Source: Bacillus pseudomycoides (GTDB lineage Bacteria > Bacillota > Bacilli > Bacillales > Bacillaceae_G). Taken from it: a stretch of DNA of 59,551 bases. Below the pieces are notes generated by a model. That model had not been told where the DNA came from. It saw nothing but the letters and a program-made list of their open reading frames with translations, and did not search any database. The stretch covers positions 104,345 to 163,895 of the forward strand of contig NZ_NUQE01000022.1 of NCBI RefSeq assembly GCF_002582035.1, written 5' to 3'. Position numbers and translations under genes: made by a program. Every line of letters starts with the position of its first letter. Within the stretch, counting starts at the first letter, position 1. This document shows, piece after piece, positions 46,801 through 55,914 of this stretch.

Positions 46801-47310
46801 GCGTTATATCCGAAAGTATTTATGGATTATCAAAAAATTGCAGAGCAATATGGAAATATATCTGTTCTTGATACACCAACATTCTTCTATGGTATGAGAT
46901 TGGGTGAGGAGATCGGTGTAGAAATTGAACGTGGTAAAACGTTAATTGTGAAATTAGTTTCGATTGGAGAGCCACAATTAGATGGTACTCGTGTTGTCTA
47001 TTTTGAATTTAACGGGCAGCCTCGTGAAATTGTTGTAAAAGATGAAAGTGTCAAAGCGACAGTTTCACAACGAGTGAAAGGGAATCGCGAAAATCCAAAT
47101 CATATTAATGCAACAATGCCGGGAACTGTAATTAAAGTGGTAGTCAATGAAGGAGACACAGTAAAAAAAGGTGATTCCATGGCAATTACAGAAGCGATGA
47201 AAATGGAAACGACTGTACAAGCTCCATTTACTGGTACGGTGAAAAAAGTGTATGTGAAAGATGGAGAGGCAATTCAAACAGGTGATTTGCTGATTGAAAT
47301 GGAACAATAA
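43864..47310 (+). CDS. pycA: pyruvate carboxylase
   Basis: A biotin enzyme that replenishes oxaloacetate from pyruvate, bicarbonate and ATP. The 1148-residue chain holds all domains: biotin carboxylase (1-460; ATP-grasp GGGGRGMRVV, ERDCSVQRRHQK), carboxyltransferase (about 530-800; TTFRDAHQSLLATR, metal-binding HLHTHDTSGNG), tetramerisation region and biotin carboxyl carrier (about 1075-1148; biotinyl Lys in TEAMKMETTV). Activity needs acetyl-CoA in most bacteria. In B. subtilis PycA is inhibited or bound by c-di-AMP-controlled partners including DarB, also in this window. Monocistronic, followed at once by a bcr1-like repeat. Confidence 0.98.
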   Translation: MKKLQRIQKVLVANRGEIAIRVFRACAELGLRTVAIYSKEDSGSYHRYKADEAYLVGEGKKPIDAYLDIEDIIEIAKRNHVDAIHPGYGFLSENIEFAKRCEEEGIIFIGPKSKHLDMFGDKVKARTQAQLANIPVIPGSDGPISIIEEIESFAKTHDYPIIIKAALGGGGRGMRVVRSEDELKEAYNRAKSEAKAAFGNDEVYVEKFVENPKHIEVQILADEQGNVVHLYERDCSVQRRHQKVVEVAPSVSLSEELRNRICEAAVQLTKNVDYVNAGTVEFLVKENNFYFIEVNPRVQVEHTITEMITGIDIVQSQILIADGYALHSEKVSIPKQEDIITHGFAIQSRVTTEDPLNNFMPDTGKIMAYRSGGGFGVRLDTGNSFQGAVITPYYDSLLVKVTTWALTFEQAAAKMERNLKEFRIRGIKTNIPFLENVVKHKNFLTGEYDTSFIDCSPELFVFPKRKDRGTKMLSYIGTVTVNGFPGVGKQEKPIFAEARVPNVKYTEPIPTGTKQILDERGADGLVKWVQEQKQVLLTDTTFRDAHQSLLATRIRTQELNKIAEPTARMLPNLFSAEMWGGATFDVAYRFLKEDPWERLLQLRESMPNVLFQMLLRASNAVGYKNYPDNLIQKFVECSAQAGIDVFRIFDSLNWVEGMRVAIDAVRQSGKIAEATMCYTGDIHDPMRSKYDLNYYKNLAKELEASGAHILGIKDMAGLLKPNAAYDLVSALKETVSIPIHLHTHDTSGNGVLTYAKAIEAGVDIVDVAVSSMAGLTSQPSANTLFYALEGNERQPNVDVKSLEKLSYYWEDVRKYYSSFESGMNAPHTEVYMHEMPGGQYSNLQQQAKAVGLGDHFDEVKVMYRRVNDMFGDIVKVTPSSKVVGDMALFMVQNHLTEKDIYERGHALDFPGSVVEMFSGDLGQPYGGFPKELQEIILKGKEPLTVRPGELLEPIDFEGVKEELFHKLGREVTMFDIVAYALYPKVFMDYQKIAEQYGNISVLDTPTFFYGMRLGEEIGVEIERGKTLIVKLVSIGEPQLDGTRVVYFEFNGQPREIVVKDESVKATVSQRVKGNRENPNHINATMPGTVIKVVVNEGDTVKKGDSMAITEAMKMETTVQAPFTGTVKKVYVKDGEAIQTGDLLIEMEQ

Positions 47311-47311
47311 A

Positions 47312-47407
47312 ATAAAGTGAAACTTCCGTCAGTGGAGGGCTTCATCCCCCACTGATGGAAAGCCCTCACCAATCGGGTTCTTATCGTCCGAAAATAGAGG
47401 GGTCAAA
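47312..47407 (+). repeat. bcr1-like repeat, partial copy 17
   Basis: A forward copy beginning ATAAAGTGAAACTTCCGTCAG, with hairpin CCGTCAGTGGAGGG/CCCCCACTGATGG and CACCAATCGGG, then a deletion and an end AATAGAGGGGTCAAA. It starts one base after the pycA stop codon. Confidence 0.78.
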
Positions 47408-47467
47408 CTGCTCTGCGTACGATTTTTTATACATCTTACTCATTTGGCAGTTGTAAAAGATAAAAAT

Positions 47468-47498
47468 AAAAAGGGCTGCTTTGATGCAGCTCTTTTTA
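47468..47498. terminator. bidirectional terminator between pycA and ctaA
   Basis: AAAAAGGGCTGC pairs with GCAGCTCTTTTT around TTTGAT. Confidence 0.88.
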
Positions 47499-47535
47499 TT
47501 TTTGAAAATAATAATTTTTCGTAATAGAAAAGTTA

Positions 47536-48483
47536 TTATAATAGTTTCTTTTGCTGTGTAGTATGATTCATTTCTGTTTTTTGTATGTTTGTGTTACTAC
47601 GTGTTGCTAGCATAGCTAAATAGCATAATACAGCAAATAAGCATGATATAAAGAGTGAATGCAGAAGTGACATCGTTAAGCTTGCCCCTGTGAATACAAC
47701 TAAAATACCACTGATTGCTTGGCACATCACAAGGCTAAATGCTGTGATCCACCCGTACCGTATAACAGCTTGTTGTTTATATTGCCGGATAGCTATAATC
47801 ATTGCGTATAAAATCCAAACAAAAATTAATGTAGCGGCAAATCGATGTCCCATTTGTACCCATTCATGAAATTGCGTTGGAAATGGATTGTTTTTGCTGC
47901 ATAATGGAAAAGTTGGACATGCTAAGCTCGCATGTTCATGACGTACTAATGCCCCTGTATAGACAACAATGTAACTGTAAATTGTTACACCGTAAATATG
48001 AAATTTCATCTTCTTATCAATATTAATTGAGTGGACATCAAACTTTTTATCAATTTCAAAGATGAGGAGTGTCAATAAAATAACAGCAGCAAACGAAATA
48101 AGAGAGATACCGAAATGAATTGCTAATACAGCTGGAACTTGTCCCCATACAACTGCAGCTGCTCCCATGAGTGCTTGAGCTACTAAAAATGCGAAAGACA
48201 GAATGGCAAGGGTTTTTGTTTCCCGAACATGTCCGTAGTATTTCCAAGCTAAGACACATAGTAGTGTAACAAGAATTCCTGCAGAGCCTGAAGTAAGGCG
48301 ATGACTCAGCTCAATAATTGTTTGCATTGATAGGTGCGAGGAAAGCAATTCCCCATTACATAGCGGCCAAGATTTGCCGCACCCTTGTCCTGAACCAGTC
48401 TTAGTAACTAATGCTCCGCCAAGGAGAACACATAATAAGTCAACACTCGTAATGACTGCTAACCATTTTATAAAACGTTGCAA
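47536..48483 (-). CDS. ctaA: heme A synthase
   Basis: Oxidises the C8 methyl of heme O to the formyl of heme A for cytochrome oxidase. The 315-residue membrane protein has eight helices. Conserved histidines lie in ELSHRLTSG (about 60), AIHFGISL (about 122), WVQMGHR (about 215) and LLHSLFIS (about 278); Cys pairs are in [11 protein letters not shown] (35-43) and [12 protein letters not shown] (about 190). The start is TTG with AAAAGG upstream, giving the family N terminus [10 protein letters not shown]. It is divergent from the ctaB-ctaG genes. Confidence 0.95.
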   Translation of the reverse strand: MQRFIKWLAVITSVDLLCVLLGGALVTKTGSGQGCGKSWPLCNGELLSSHLSMQTIIELSHRLTSGSAGILVTLLCVLAWKYYGHVRETKTLAILSFAFLVAQALMGAAAVVWGQVPAVLAIHFGISLISFAAVILLTLLIFEIDKKFDVHSINIDKKMKFHIYGVTIYSYIVVYTGALVRHEHASLACPTFPLCSKNNPFPTQFHEWVQMGHRFAATLIFVWILYAMIIAIRQYKQQAVIRYGWITAFSLVMCQAISGILVVFTGASLTMSLLHSLFISCLFAVLCYLAMLATRSNTNIQKTEMNHTTQQKKLL

Positions 48484-48997
48484 TCCTTTTCACCAGCTTT
48501 CTATTCTAAAGTTATTGTGTAATATTTTAATGAAATAAATATTATAGAAACAGAAATGCACTACAGTCCTATGATATATAAAATCTTATAAAATAGCAAA
48601 GGCGAACGGGAAAGGAAAAGATAAGAAAAAATAATACCAAAATCTAGAAAATAAATTACTGTTTTTAACAAAAACAGCGGATTTTATAAATAAATAAACG
48701 GAAATACATGCGGAATTTGACAAAATGGTTTATTATAAAAGGTAATTACGTGCTATTATGAAGAGAGTAGGGAAAAACTTTTTTAATCATAGACACAAAA
48801 AGTTCATGTTTTCTTCACAATTTTTTCATGAAATATGTTTTAATATATTCGAGTGAGAAGTGTATAGTAATAGTAAACCATAAAACAACATTTCTACCGT
48901 AATAATATTGTTATATAGAAGCTAAAGAGTGTTTTATTTCGAATAAAATGCTCATTGCAGAGTAATTATGATGAAAGTTTTAGAGGGGGTTGAAACG
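48484..48997. other. divergent promoter region ctaA/ctaB
   Basis: A 514-bp AT-rich region between divergent ctaA and ctaB. In B. subtilis this control region binds ResD and others. A TTGACA is visible at 48718-48723. No bcr1-like repeat, reading frame or clear terminator is seen; direct ResD site calling is not reliable by eye. Confidence 0.5.
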
Positions 48998-49921
48998 ATG
49001 AGCCATGCAACAAGTCAATTGCATGAGGAATCAACCGTAACGGATGTGCCGGAAACAAGTCGTGTACAAGATTTGTTAGCGCTTGTAAAAATGGGAATTG
49101 TAAATTCAAATACATTAACGGTATTTACTGGTTTTTGGTTGGCTCTACATTTTAATGGATTAAACTTTGTGGATCAGCTGGATAAAATGTTTTTCACAAT
49201 TGCTGGTTCTGCACTTATTATGGCAGGATCATGTAGTTTGAATAACTACATTGATCGTGATATTGATCATTTAATGGAACGAACAAAGAATCGTCCGACA
49301 GTAACTGGGAAAATGAAACCGAGTTTTGTATTAACATTCGGTATTGTATTATTATTATTAGGTTTCGCATTCTTGCTTCTTACAACACCGATGGCTGCAT
49401 TTATTGGTTTTATTGGAGCTTTCACATATGTTGTGCTTTATTCATTATGGACAAAGAGAGCATATACACTTAATACGGTAGTAGGTAGTGTATCAGGAGC
49501 AGTTCCACCTTTAATTGGTTGGGCGGCTATTGATCCAAGTTTGAATCATCCTATTGCTTGGATGTTATTCTTGATTATGTTCATTTGGCAAATCCCACAC
49601 TTCCTCGCTCTTGCGATGAAACGTGTTGAAGAATATCGCAATGCAGGTATTCCAATGCTTCCTGTTGTGTATGGATTTGATATTACAAAACGTCAAATTA
49701 TGATTTGGACAGTAGCCTTATTGCCACTTCCATTTTATATGAGTGCACTTGGAGTAACATTTATGATAATTGCAACAGTGCTTAACATCGGTTGGATCGT
49801 GTTAGGGTTTTATGGCTATCGTAAGAAAGACGACATCAAATGGTCCGTGCAAATGTTTGTATACTCCTTAAATTATTTAACAATCTTATTTATTTCAATG
49901 ATTGTTGTAACATTCTTCTAA
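48998..49921 (+). CDS. ctaB: protoheme IX farnesyltransferase (heme O synthase)
   Basis: A UbiA-type prenyltransferase that adds farnesyl to heme B. The 307-residue protein has about eight to nine helices and the two Asp-rich motifs: [19 protein letters not shown] (about 83-101) and the second near YGFDITKRQ (about 225). [14 protein letters not shown] is family-typical. The ATG at 48998 follows TAGAGGGGG; an in-frame ATG ten codons upstream has no site. It heads the ctaBCDEFG series. Confidence 0.95.
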   Translation: MSHATSQLHEESTVTDVPETSRVQDLLALVKMGIVNSNTLTVFTGFWLALHFNGLNFVDQLDKMFFTIAGSALIMAGSCSLNNYIDRDIDHLMERTKNRPTVTGKMKPSFVLTFGIVLLLLGFAFLLLTTPMAAFIGFIGAFTYVVLYSLWTKRAYTLNTVVGSVSGAVPPLIGWAAIDPSLNHPIAWMLFLIMFIWQIPHFLALAMKRVEEYRNAGIPMLPVVYGFDITKRQIMIWTVALLPLPFYMSALGVTFMIIATVLNIGWIVLGFYGYRKKDDIKWSVQMFVYSLNYLTILFISMIVVTFF

Positions 49922-50013
49922 GACAACGACATGAGGGGATTTCTTTACGTTGAGATTTACTTTACTTACTATAAAGTACAATCTAAATTACAAAGAAAGC
50001 GGGGGTTGTTTGC

Positions 50014-51063
50014 ATGAAGAAACAGTGGCGATTGCTTTCGCTCGTTTCACTAGTGGCTTTACTGTTAGGGGGATGCGGTAAAGCCTTTCAATCTACCTTG
50101 ATTCCACAAGGTGAAGTAGCAAAAATGCAATATGATTTATTGTTATTAGCCAGTGCAATTATGATAGGTGTCGTTCTTGTTGTTACGATTATTTTCTTGT
50201 ATGTAATTGTGCGTTTCCGTCAAAGAAAAGGACAGGAAGACTATATTCCGAAGCAAGTAGAAGGAAATCACAAGCTAGAAATTATATGGACAGTCATTCC
50301 AATTTTACTTTTATTGGTATTGGCTGTCCCTACTGTTACATATACGTTTAAACTTGCTGACGTTAGTGCAATGGAGAAAAAGAATATTGATAAAGATACA
50401 ATCGTTGTTGATGTAACAGCGAATCTTTATTGGTGGGAATTTTCTTACAATAATGAAAAATTAGTAACTTCGCAAGATTTAGTCATCCCTACAGGTAAAA
50501 AAGTGTATTTAAATTTAAAGGGTTCTGATATTAAACATTCATTTTGGGTCCCATCTTTAGCTGGGAAAATGGATACAAATCCGGATAATACGAACAAAAT
50601 GTGGATTAAAGCAGACAAATCGGGCACATATAACGGTTTTTGTGCAGAATTTTGTGGACCATCTCACGCTTTAATGCAGTTTAAAGTTAAAGCTGTTGAT
50701 GAAAGCGAGTACAAAAAATGGGTTGCTAGTATGAAAGACTTAGATGGAAAGAAAGCTGTTGCTTCTACGCAAGAGCAGGAAGGTAAACAAATTTTTGAAA
50801 AGAGTTGCATTGGTTGTCATGCTGTTGGATCAAATGATAGCAGACCACCTAGTGCACGTATTGCGCCGAATTTAGCCAACTTCGCAGATCGTGATATGGT
50901 TGCAGGTATTGCCGAAAATAATGAGGAAAATGTGAAAAAGTGGTTAAAAGACCCTGAGAACATGAAACCAGGAAACAAAATGACTGGAAAATACGGTAAT
51001 CTTACTGACGATCAAATAGATGCATTAAATGCATACTTAAAAACATTAAAAGTTGAAAAGTAA
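50014..51063 (+). CDS. ctaC: cytochrome caa3 oxidase subunit II (with cytochrome c domain)
   Basis: A lipoprotein subunit of the terminal oxidase, 349 residues. The lipobox LLGGC puts the modified Cys at 21. Two helices (about 40-65 and 88-108) precede the CuA domain with FCAEFCGPSHALM (about 210-222), and a C-terminal cytochrome c domain (about 255-349) has CIGCH and the axial Met in NKMTGKYG. The fused cytochrome c marks it as caa3 type. A strong AAGCGGGGG site precedes the ATG. Confidence 0.97.
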   Translation: MKKQWRLLSLVSLVALLLGGCGKAFQSTLIPQGEVAKMQYDLLLLASAIMIGVVLVVTIIFLYVIVRFRQRKGQEDYIPKQVEGNHKLEIIWTVIPILLLLVLAVPTVTYTFKLADVSAMEKKNIDKDTIVVDVTANLYWWEFSYNNEKLVTSQDLVIPTGKKVYLNLKGSDIKHSFWVPSLAGKMDTNPDNTNKMWIKADKSGTYNGFCAEFCGPSHALMQFKVKAVDESEYKKWVASMKDLDGKKAVASTQEQEGKQIFEKSCIGCHAVGSNDSRPPSARIAPNLANFADRDMVAGIAENNEENVKKWLKDPENMKPGNKMTGKYGNLTDDQIDALNAYLKTLKVEK

Positions 51064-51096
51064 AGAGAAACTATTTGCGAAGGGGAGGTTGAAAAC

Positions 51097-52959
51097 GTGA
51101 GTTCTGTAGCAAAAAAACAGGGAGTGGGCTCTGTAATTTGGGATTATTTAACGACAGTAGACCATAAAAAAATTGCCATTCTCTATTTAATTGCAGGTGG
51201 GTTATTTTTTATCATCGGGGGAATAGAGGCATTATTTATTCGGATTCAGTTAGCGATTCCAAACAATGCTTTTCTCGTTGGAGATATGTACAACCAAGTA
51301 TTAACAATGCACGGAACAACAATGATTTTCTTAGCAGCAATGCCACTTGTATTTGCAATGATGAATGCGGCGGTACCACTTCAAATTGGTGCACGAGATG
51401 TTGCATTTCCATTTATTAATGCTCTTGGATTTTGGTTGTTCTTCTTTGGAGGCGTATTTTTAAACTTAAGTTGGTTTTTAGGTGGAGCCCCTGATGCAGG
51501 GTGGACATCGTATGCATCGTTATCACTCGCATCAAAGGGACACGGTATCGATTTTTATGTCCTTGGTTTGCAAATTGCGGGTATTGGAACATTAATAGGA
51601 GGAATTAACTTCCTTGTTACCATTATTAATATGCGGGCACCTGGAATGACATATATGCGGATGCCGATGTTTACATGGACAACTTTTGTAACATCTTCAC
51701 TTATTTTATTTGCATTCCCACCGCTTACAGTAGGCTTAGCCCTGTTAATGTTAGATCGTTTATTTGGCACAAGCTTCTTTAACCCAGCCTTAGGAGGAAA
51801 TACGATTATATGGGAGCATTTATTCTGGATCTTCGGTCACCCAGAAGTATACATTCTTATACTCCCAGTTTTCGGAATATTCTCAGAAATCTTCGCGACA
51901 TTCTCTAAAAAACGTTTATTCGGATATTCATCTATGGTATTTGCAACGGTATTAATTGGATTTTTAGGATTTATGGTATGGGCACATCATATGTTTACAG
52001 TAGGTCTTGGTCCAGTAGCGAATGCAATTTTTTCTATAGCTACAATGGCAATTGCTGTTCCAACAGGTATTAAAATTTTTAACTGGCTCTTTACAATGTG
52101 GGGGGGAAGTATTCGTTTTACAACACCAATGATGTGGGCACTTGGTTTTATTCCATCATTCGTTATGGGTGGGGTGACAGGGGTTATGCTTGCATCAGCT
52201 CCTGCTGATTATCAATTTCACGATAATTACTTCGTTGTAGCTCACTTTCATTATGTAATTGTTGGTGGGGTTGTATTTGGATTATTTGCAGGTGCTCATT
52301 ATTTTTGGCCGCTTATGTTTAATAAACTTTTAGATGAGACGCTTGGTAAAATTACATTTTGGTTGTTCTTTATTGGCTTCCATTTAACGTTCTTTATTCA
52401 GCACTTCCTTGGTTTAATGGGTATGCCACGTCGCTATTTTACGTATTTGCCAGGACAAGGATTAGAAGTTGGTAACTTAATTAGTTCGGTAGGAGCAGTA
52501 TTTATGGCTCTTGGAACAATCGTACTGTTAGCTAATGTTGTAAAGACATCCTTTTCCAAAAAACAGGCTGGTCGCGATCCTTGGGATGGTCGTACATTAG
52601 AATGGGCAATTCCAGCGCCGACACCTGAATATAATTTTAAGCAATTACCGTTTGTACGTGGATTAGATCCATTCTGGATTGAAAAACGTGAAGGGAAAAA
52701 CGAAATGACGCCAGCAGAACCGGTTGGTGATATTCATATGCCAAACGCATCTTTCCTACCATTTGTCATTTCCTTAGGTTTATTTATTGCAGCATTTGGA
52801 GCGATGTATATGCACGCGGGGAAAGAGAAAATGTGGATAGTAGTAGCGATTATTGGTCTTATTATTACCTTTGGATCAATGTTTTTACGATCTGTAATTG
52901 ATGATCACGGATATCATATTCATAAAGAAGATTTAGAAGATAAAGGGGGCAAGGCGTAA
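51097..52959 (+). CDS. ctaD: cytochrome caa3 oxidase subunit I
   Basis: The catalytic heme-copper subunit, 620 residues, about 14 helices. Ligands are visible: heme a His in MHGTTMIF (about 71) and AHFHYVIVG (about 385), and CuB/active-site HPEVYILILP (about 250) with the Tyr cross-link and WAHHMFTVGL (about 299). The C-terminal extension past residue 540 adds two helices typical of Bacillus CtaD. It starts at GTG, 33 bases after ctaC, with GGGGAGGTTG, and its stop overlaps the ctaE start by one base. Confidence 0.98.
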   Translation: MSSVAKKQGVGSVIWDYLTTVDHKKIAILYLIAGGLFFIIGGIEALFIRIQLAIPNNAFLVGDMYNQVLTMHGTTMIFLAAMPLVFAMMNAAVPLQIGARDVAFPFINALGFWLFFFGGVFLNLSWFLGGAPDAGWTSYASLSLASKGHGIDFYVLGLQIAGIGTLIGGINFLVTIINMRAPGMTYMRMPMFTWTTFVTSSLILFAFPPLTVGLALLMLDRLFGTSFFNPALGGNTIIWEHLFWIFGHPEVYILILPVFGIFSEIFATFSKKRLFGYSSMVFATVLIGFLGFMVWAHHMFTVGLGPVANAIFSIATMAIAVPTGIKIFNWLFTMWGGSIRFTTPMMWALGFIPSFVMGGVTGVMLASAPADYQFHDNYFVVAHFHYVIVGGVVFGLFAGAHYFWPLMFNKLLDETLGKITFWLFFIGFHLTFFIQHFLGLMGMPRRYFTYLPGQGLEVGNLISSVGAVFMALGTIVLLANVVKTSFSKKQAGRDPWDGRTLEWAIPAPTPEYNFKQLPFVRGLDPFWIEKREGKNEMTPAEPVGDIHMPNASFLPFVISLGLFIAAFGAMYMHAGKEKMWIVVAIIGLIITFGSMFLRSVIDDHGYHIHKEDLEDKGGKA

Positions 52960-53582
52960 TGCATGCAGAGGAAAAATTAACAAATGAAACCTTTCCAGCA
53001 GAGCCTGAAAAAGCAACCCTTGAAGGAAAGAATAAATTTATTGGATTTTGGTTGTTTCTAGGTGGCGAGACAGTGCTATTTGCGTCCTTGTTCGGAACAT
53101 ATTTAGCGCTGAAAAATTCAACGAATGGTGGACCATCATCACAAGAAATGTTTCAAATGCCGCTTGTGTTCATTATGACAATGCTTCTTTTAACGAGTAG
53201 TTTAACAAGTGTATATGCAATATATCATATGAAGAATTTTAACTTTAAACAAATGCAGCTTTGGTTTATTGTGACTGTATTGCTTGGGATTGGATTTTTA
53301 GGTTTTGAGATTTATGAATTTAATCATTATGTTCATGAGTTTAAACATACGATGAGAAGTAGTGCATTCGGTTCTGCATTTTATGCGTTAGTTGGTACGC
53401 ACGGGTTACACGTACTTTTTGGATTACTTTGGATTTTAACTTTAGTAATCCGTAATGCGAAGCGTGGCTTAAATTTATACAATGCTCCAAAGTTTTACGT
53501 CGCATCAATTTACTGGCATTTTATTGACGTAGTTTGGGTGTTTATTTTCACTGTAGTATATTTATTAGGAATGGTGGGATAA
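52959..53582 (+). CDS. ctaE: cytochrome caa3 oxidase subunit III
   Basis: A 207-residue membrane subunit with five helices, the short form of subunit III. Family features are FWLFLGGETVLFASLFGTYL, GLHVLFGLLWIL and the C-terminal YWHFIDVVWVFIFTVVYLLG. Its ATG overlaps the ctaD stop (TAATG), so translation is probably coupled. ctaF follows 3 bases later. Confidence 0.96.
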   Translation: MHAEEKLTNETFPAEPEKATLEGKNKFIGFWLFLGGETVLFASLFGTYLALKNSTNGGPSSQEMFQMPLVFIMTMLLLTSSLTSVYAIYHMKNFNFKQMQLWFIVTVLLGIGFLGFEIYEFNHYVHEFKHTMRSSAFGSAFYALVGTHGLHVLFGLLWILTLVIRNAKRGLNLYNAPKFYVASIYWHFIDVVWVFIFTVVYLLGMVG

Positions 53583-53585
53583 ACA

Positions 53586-53924
53586 ATGGCAATAAAACAA
53601 ACAAATATAAATAATCCTAAAGTTGATCTTGCTTATCGCAGAAAAAAAAGTGCGGAAGAAATGAAGCATCAAGTCATCACTTTTGGATTAATGATTTTTT
53701 TGACAGTCATTGCATTTGTAGCAGTTGCATATCCAAAAACATTTAGTCCGCTTTTTTCCGTACCATTTATTTTATTGTTAGCTGCTGTACAAGTTATTTT
53801 TCAATTGTATTATTTTATGCATATGAGTCATAAAGGGCATGAAACCCCGTCGATGTTTTTGTATTCAGGTTTAATAGTTGGGTTAATAACGATTTTAACT
53901 TTTATGACACTTATTTGGCTGTAA
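53586..53924 (+). CDS. ctaF: cytochrome caa3 oxidase subunit IV
   Basis: A 112-residue membrane subunit with three helices (about 31-50, 58-79, 89-111) containing the family segment AAVQVIFQLYYFMHMSHKGHE. It ends the tight ctaCDE-F block; a terminator hairpin lies between it and ctaG. ATG 3 bases after ctaE. Confidence 0.93.
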   Translation: MAIKQTNINNPKVDLAYRRKKSAEEMKHQVITFGLMIFLTVIAFVAVAYPKTFSPLFSVPFILLLAAVQVIFQLYYFMHMSHKGHETPSMFLYSGLIVGLITILTFMTLIWL

Positions 53925-53927
53925 AAA

Positions 53928-53962
53928 GAAAGGGGATTGAGTGTTTCATCAATCCCCTTTTC
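53928..53962 (+). terminator. terminator hairpin between ctaF and ctaG
   Basis: AAAGGGGATTGA pairs with TCAATCCCCTTT around GTGTTTCA, then TTCC. It may lower ctaG expression relative to the oxidase subunits. Confidence 0.82.
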
Positions 53963-53987
53963 CTTATGAAAAGGAGGGTGTAAAAAA

Positions 53988-54893
53988 GTGAGCAACTTAT
54001 GGATATTTGGTTTTGAAGCACTGTGGAGCCCAATCTTTTTTCTTTTTATGTTAGCTGTTGTGATTGGTTATCTTTTAATTATTGGAAAGTATCGACATCG
54101 CTTTCCAAATGGCGAAGAAGTAAGGAAACGGAAAATCTTTTGTTTTATAAGTGGTATGTTACTTTTGTATTTTGTTAAAGGAGGTCCAATTGATTTGCTT
54201 GGACATATTGTGTTTAGTGCACATATGTTTGAAATGGCAATCATGTATATGGTTGTACCTCCACTGTTATTACTTGGATTACCGAATTGGTTGTTTCAAT
54301 ACATAACATCATTTCGATTCATTCGTATGATGTTACGTATATGGGCAAATCCTATTGTAGCTTTATTTGTTTTTAATGGACTATTTTCTATGTATCACTT
54401 GCCGATTGTGTTTGATGCAGTAAAGCAAAGCCAAATTGGGCATTCAGTTGTTCTTATCGTATTATTTTTTGCGGCTATGATGCTATGGTGGCAAATATTT
54501 AATCCATTATCAGGATATCAAACATTAAGTGATATTCAAAAAATTGGTTATATGTTTGCCAATGGTATGTTATTAACGCCAGCTTGTGCACTTATTATTT
54601 TTGCAAATGAGCCATTGTTTGCGACCTATACAGATCCAAGTGCATGGATGAAGGCGATGGAACTTTGTGTACCAGCTGGAACGTTATCTAACTTAAATAT
54701 TACAGGTCCTGATTTCTTGCATTGGATTCCTGTTTTAGAGGATCAGAAAACAGGAGGTATTATAATGAAGATTATACAAGAAATTGTATATGGTACAGTG
54801 ATTGGATATGTTTTCTTCTCATGGGCGCGTAAAGAACGAAAAAAGGATGCAGAACAGATTCATGCATTACCCCCGTATTTGCAGTCAAAATAA
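53988..54893 (+). CDS. ctaG: caa3 oxidase assembly factor CtaG
   Basis: A 301-residue polytopic membrane protein of the CtaG_caa3 family, needed for maturation of the copper centre. It has about seven helices and conserved residues in HIVFSAHMFEMAIMYMVVPPLLLLG (histidines near 71 and 75) and MYHLPIVFD near 130. A ribosome site AAAAGGAGGG precedes GTG (53988). Its TAA stop (54891-54893) lies inside the ATAAA left end of a bcr1-like repeat. Confidence 0.93.
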   Translation: MSNLWIFGFEALWSPIFFLFMLAVVIGYLLIIGKYRHRFPNGEEVRKRKIFCFISGMLLLYFVKGGPIDLLGHIVFSAHMFEMAIMYMVVPPLLLLGLPNWLFQYITSFRFIRMMLRIWANPIVALFVFNGLFSMYHLPIVFDAVKQSQIGHSVVLIVLFFAAMMLWWQIFNPLSGYQTLSDIQKIGYMFANGMLLTPACALIIFANEPLFATYTDPSAWMKAMELCVPAGTLSNLNITGPDFLHWIPVLEDQKTGGIIMKIIQEIVYGTVIGYVFFSWARKERKKDAEQIHALPPYLQSK

Positions 54894-55042
54894 AGTGAAA
54901 CTTCCGTCAGTGGGAGGCTTCATCCCCACTGACGGTTAGTTGAACCAATCGGGCTTTTACGGGCAGTTATCCCCCGCCTATCTTCTTTGCTTCTCTCTTC
55001 ATCTTGAGGTTGGGGGCTTACTGCCCGTTAATGCGGGATAAA
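54890..55042 (+). repeat. bcr1-like repeat, full copy 18
   Basis: A 153-bp forward copy from ATAAAGTGAAACTTCCGTCAG to TTAATGCGGGATAAA, with hairpin CCGTCAGTGGG/CCCCACTGACGG (compensatory to copy 1) and the GGGCAGT/ACTGCCC stem. It overlaps the ctaG stop codon. Confidence 0.88.
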
Positions 55043-55182
55043 GTAAACATTCATAAGCGGGAATTTTTTTATCCCTACACTTATGGAAAACGCTTACCAA
55101 TCGAACGCATGCTAGCAGTTATTCTTGAGCTGTCTTCTTTGTTTTGAGGTAGGGGCATACTCTCTACGAGTGGTGAGGTAAA
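55038..55182 (+). repeat. bcr1-like repeat, tandem copy 19
   Basis: A 145-bp diverged forward copy, head-to-tail with copy 18 and sharing ATAAA (55038-55042). The hairpin has changed to CATAAG with CTTATG, keeping the pairing. It ends GAGTGGTGAGGTAAA. Confidence 0.78.
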
Positions 55183-55184
55183 TT

Positions 55185-55230
55185 TACAAAACAAAAAGAA
55201 GGTGTATCATTGTGTACACCTTCTTTTTGT
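55185..55230. terminator. hairpin AAAAAGAAGGTGTA / TACACCTTCTTTTT
   Basis: A strong inverted repeat (AAAAAGAAGGTGTA with TACACCTTCTTTTT, about 55194-55228) followed by T residues. It lies between the tandem repeats and the inverted copy, and could terminate transcription from either side. Confidence 0.75.
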
Positions 55231-55249
55231 TTTAACTGTAGTAAGTTTT

Positions 55250-55334
55250 CTTTCGAGATGGAACTTCGCTGCTTATGAGAGTATGATGGATTGGGCAAAT
55301 CATGAGTGGTGAATTCATGGAAGTTTCACTTTAT
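55250..55334 (-). repeat. bcr1-like repeat, partial copy 20
   Basis: A reverse remnant ending CATGGAAGTTTCACTTTAT (55316-55334). The left part is decayed. Its TTTAT touches the stop codon of ylbA, sharing one base. Confidence 0.65.
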
Positions 55335-55699
55335 TATTCTATAATCGCTAAATCTTGCAACTCTTTTTCGATGTTTTGAAGTAATTGTTCACTTTTTTGA
55401 ATAACATTTTTAGGGAAATTTTCTCCTTCCCCGTATTCTACACCATGTGGATAATAATGTTTACCGAGAAGAGGGGGTAATAATTTAATATGGGCATGTC
55501 GTCCTCCAATATCTCCTTCTATGGCAAAACCTTGTATACGTAAATAATACACATCTTTCAGCATTTCAAATTTATAGTCATATGTAACTCGCTCGTAATC
55601 CCATTGTCCAGCTAGTACAAAATGATGCTTGGCCATTACCTCGGTTAGAAGTGTAAAATCGACAACTGTACCTTCGAGTTTCGTATTTGTGAATTGCAT
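55334..55699 (-). CDS. ylbA: YugN-like protein YlbA
   Basis: A 121-residue protein of the YugN-like family matching B. subtilis YlbA in length and position after the cta genes. Features are MAKHHFVLAGQWDYERVTYDYKFE and the ending of the barrel-like core HIKLLPPLLGKHYYPHGVEYG. Function unknown. The ATG has AGGAGGATATTTC upstream. Its stop is adjacent to the end of a bcr1-like repeat. Confidence 0.85.
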   Translation of the reverse strand: MQFTNTKLEGTVVDFTLLTEVMAKHHFVLAGQWDYERVTYDYKFEMLKDVYYLRIQGFAIEGDIGGRHAHIKLLPPLLGKHYYPHGVEYGEGENFPKNVIQKSEQLLQNIEKELQDLAIIE

Positions 55700-55914
55700 G
55701 AAATATCCTCCTTATAATAAACGTAAAATCCTCTTTAAATTTATAATAGTATGAATAGTAAAAAAAAACAATTCGTATAGAGAGAAAAGGTAGAATGTCT
55801 ACTTTTATGCAAGAAATATGATATAGTGAACATAGTGTGGTACACACAAAATAGAGAAAAAACAGTTTTGTTTGTGCATACCTCAATTTCATGGGTATTC
55901 AGGAGGTATATAAT

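Noticed and set aside
47065-47307. 80-residue minus-strand frame at the end of pycA
   Set aside because: It is antisense to the conserved biotin carrier domain, without start signals.
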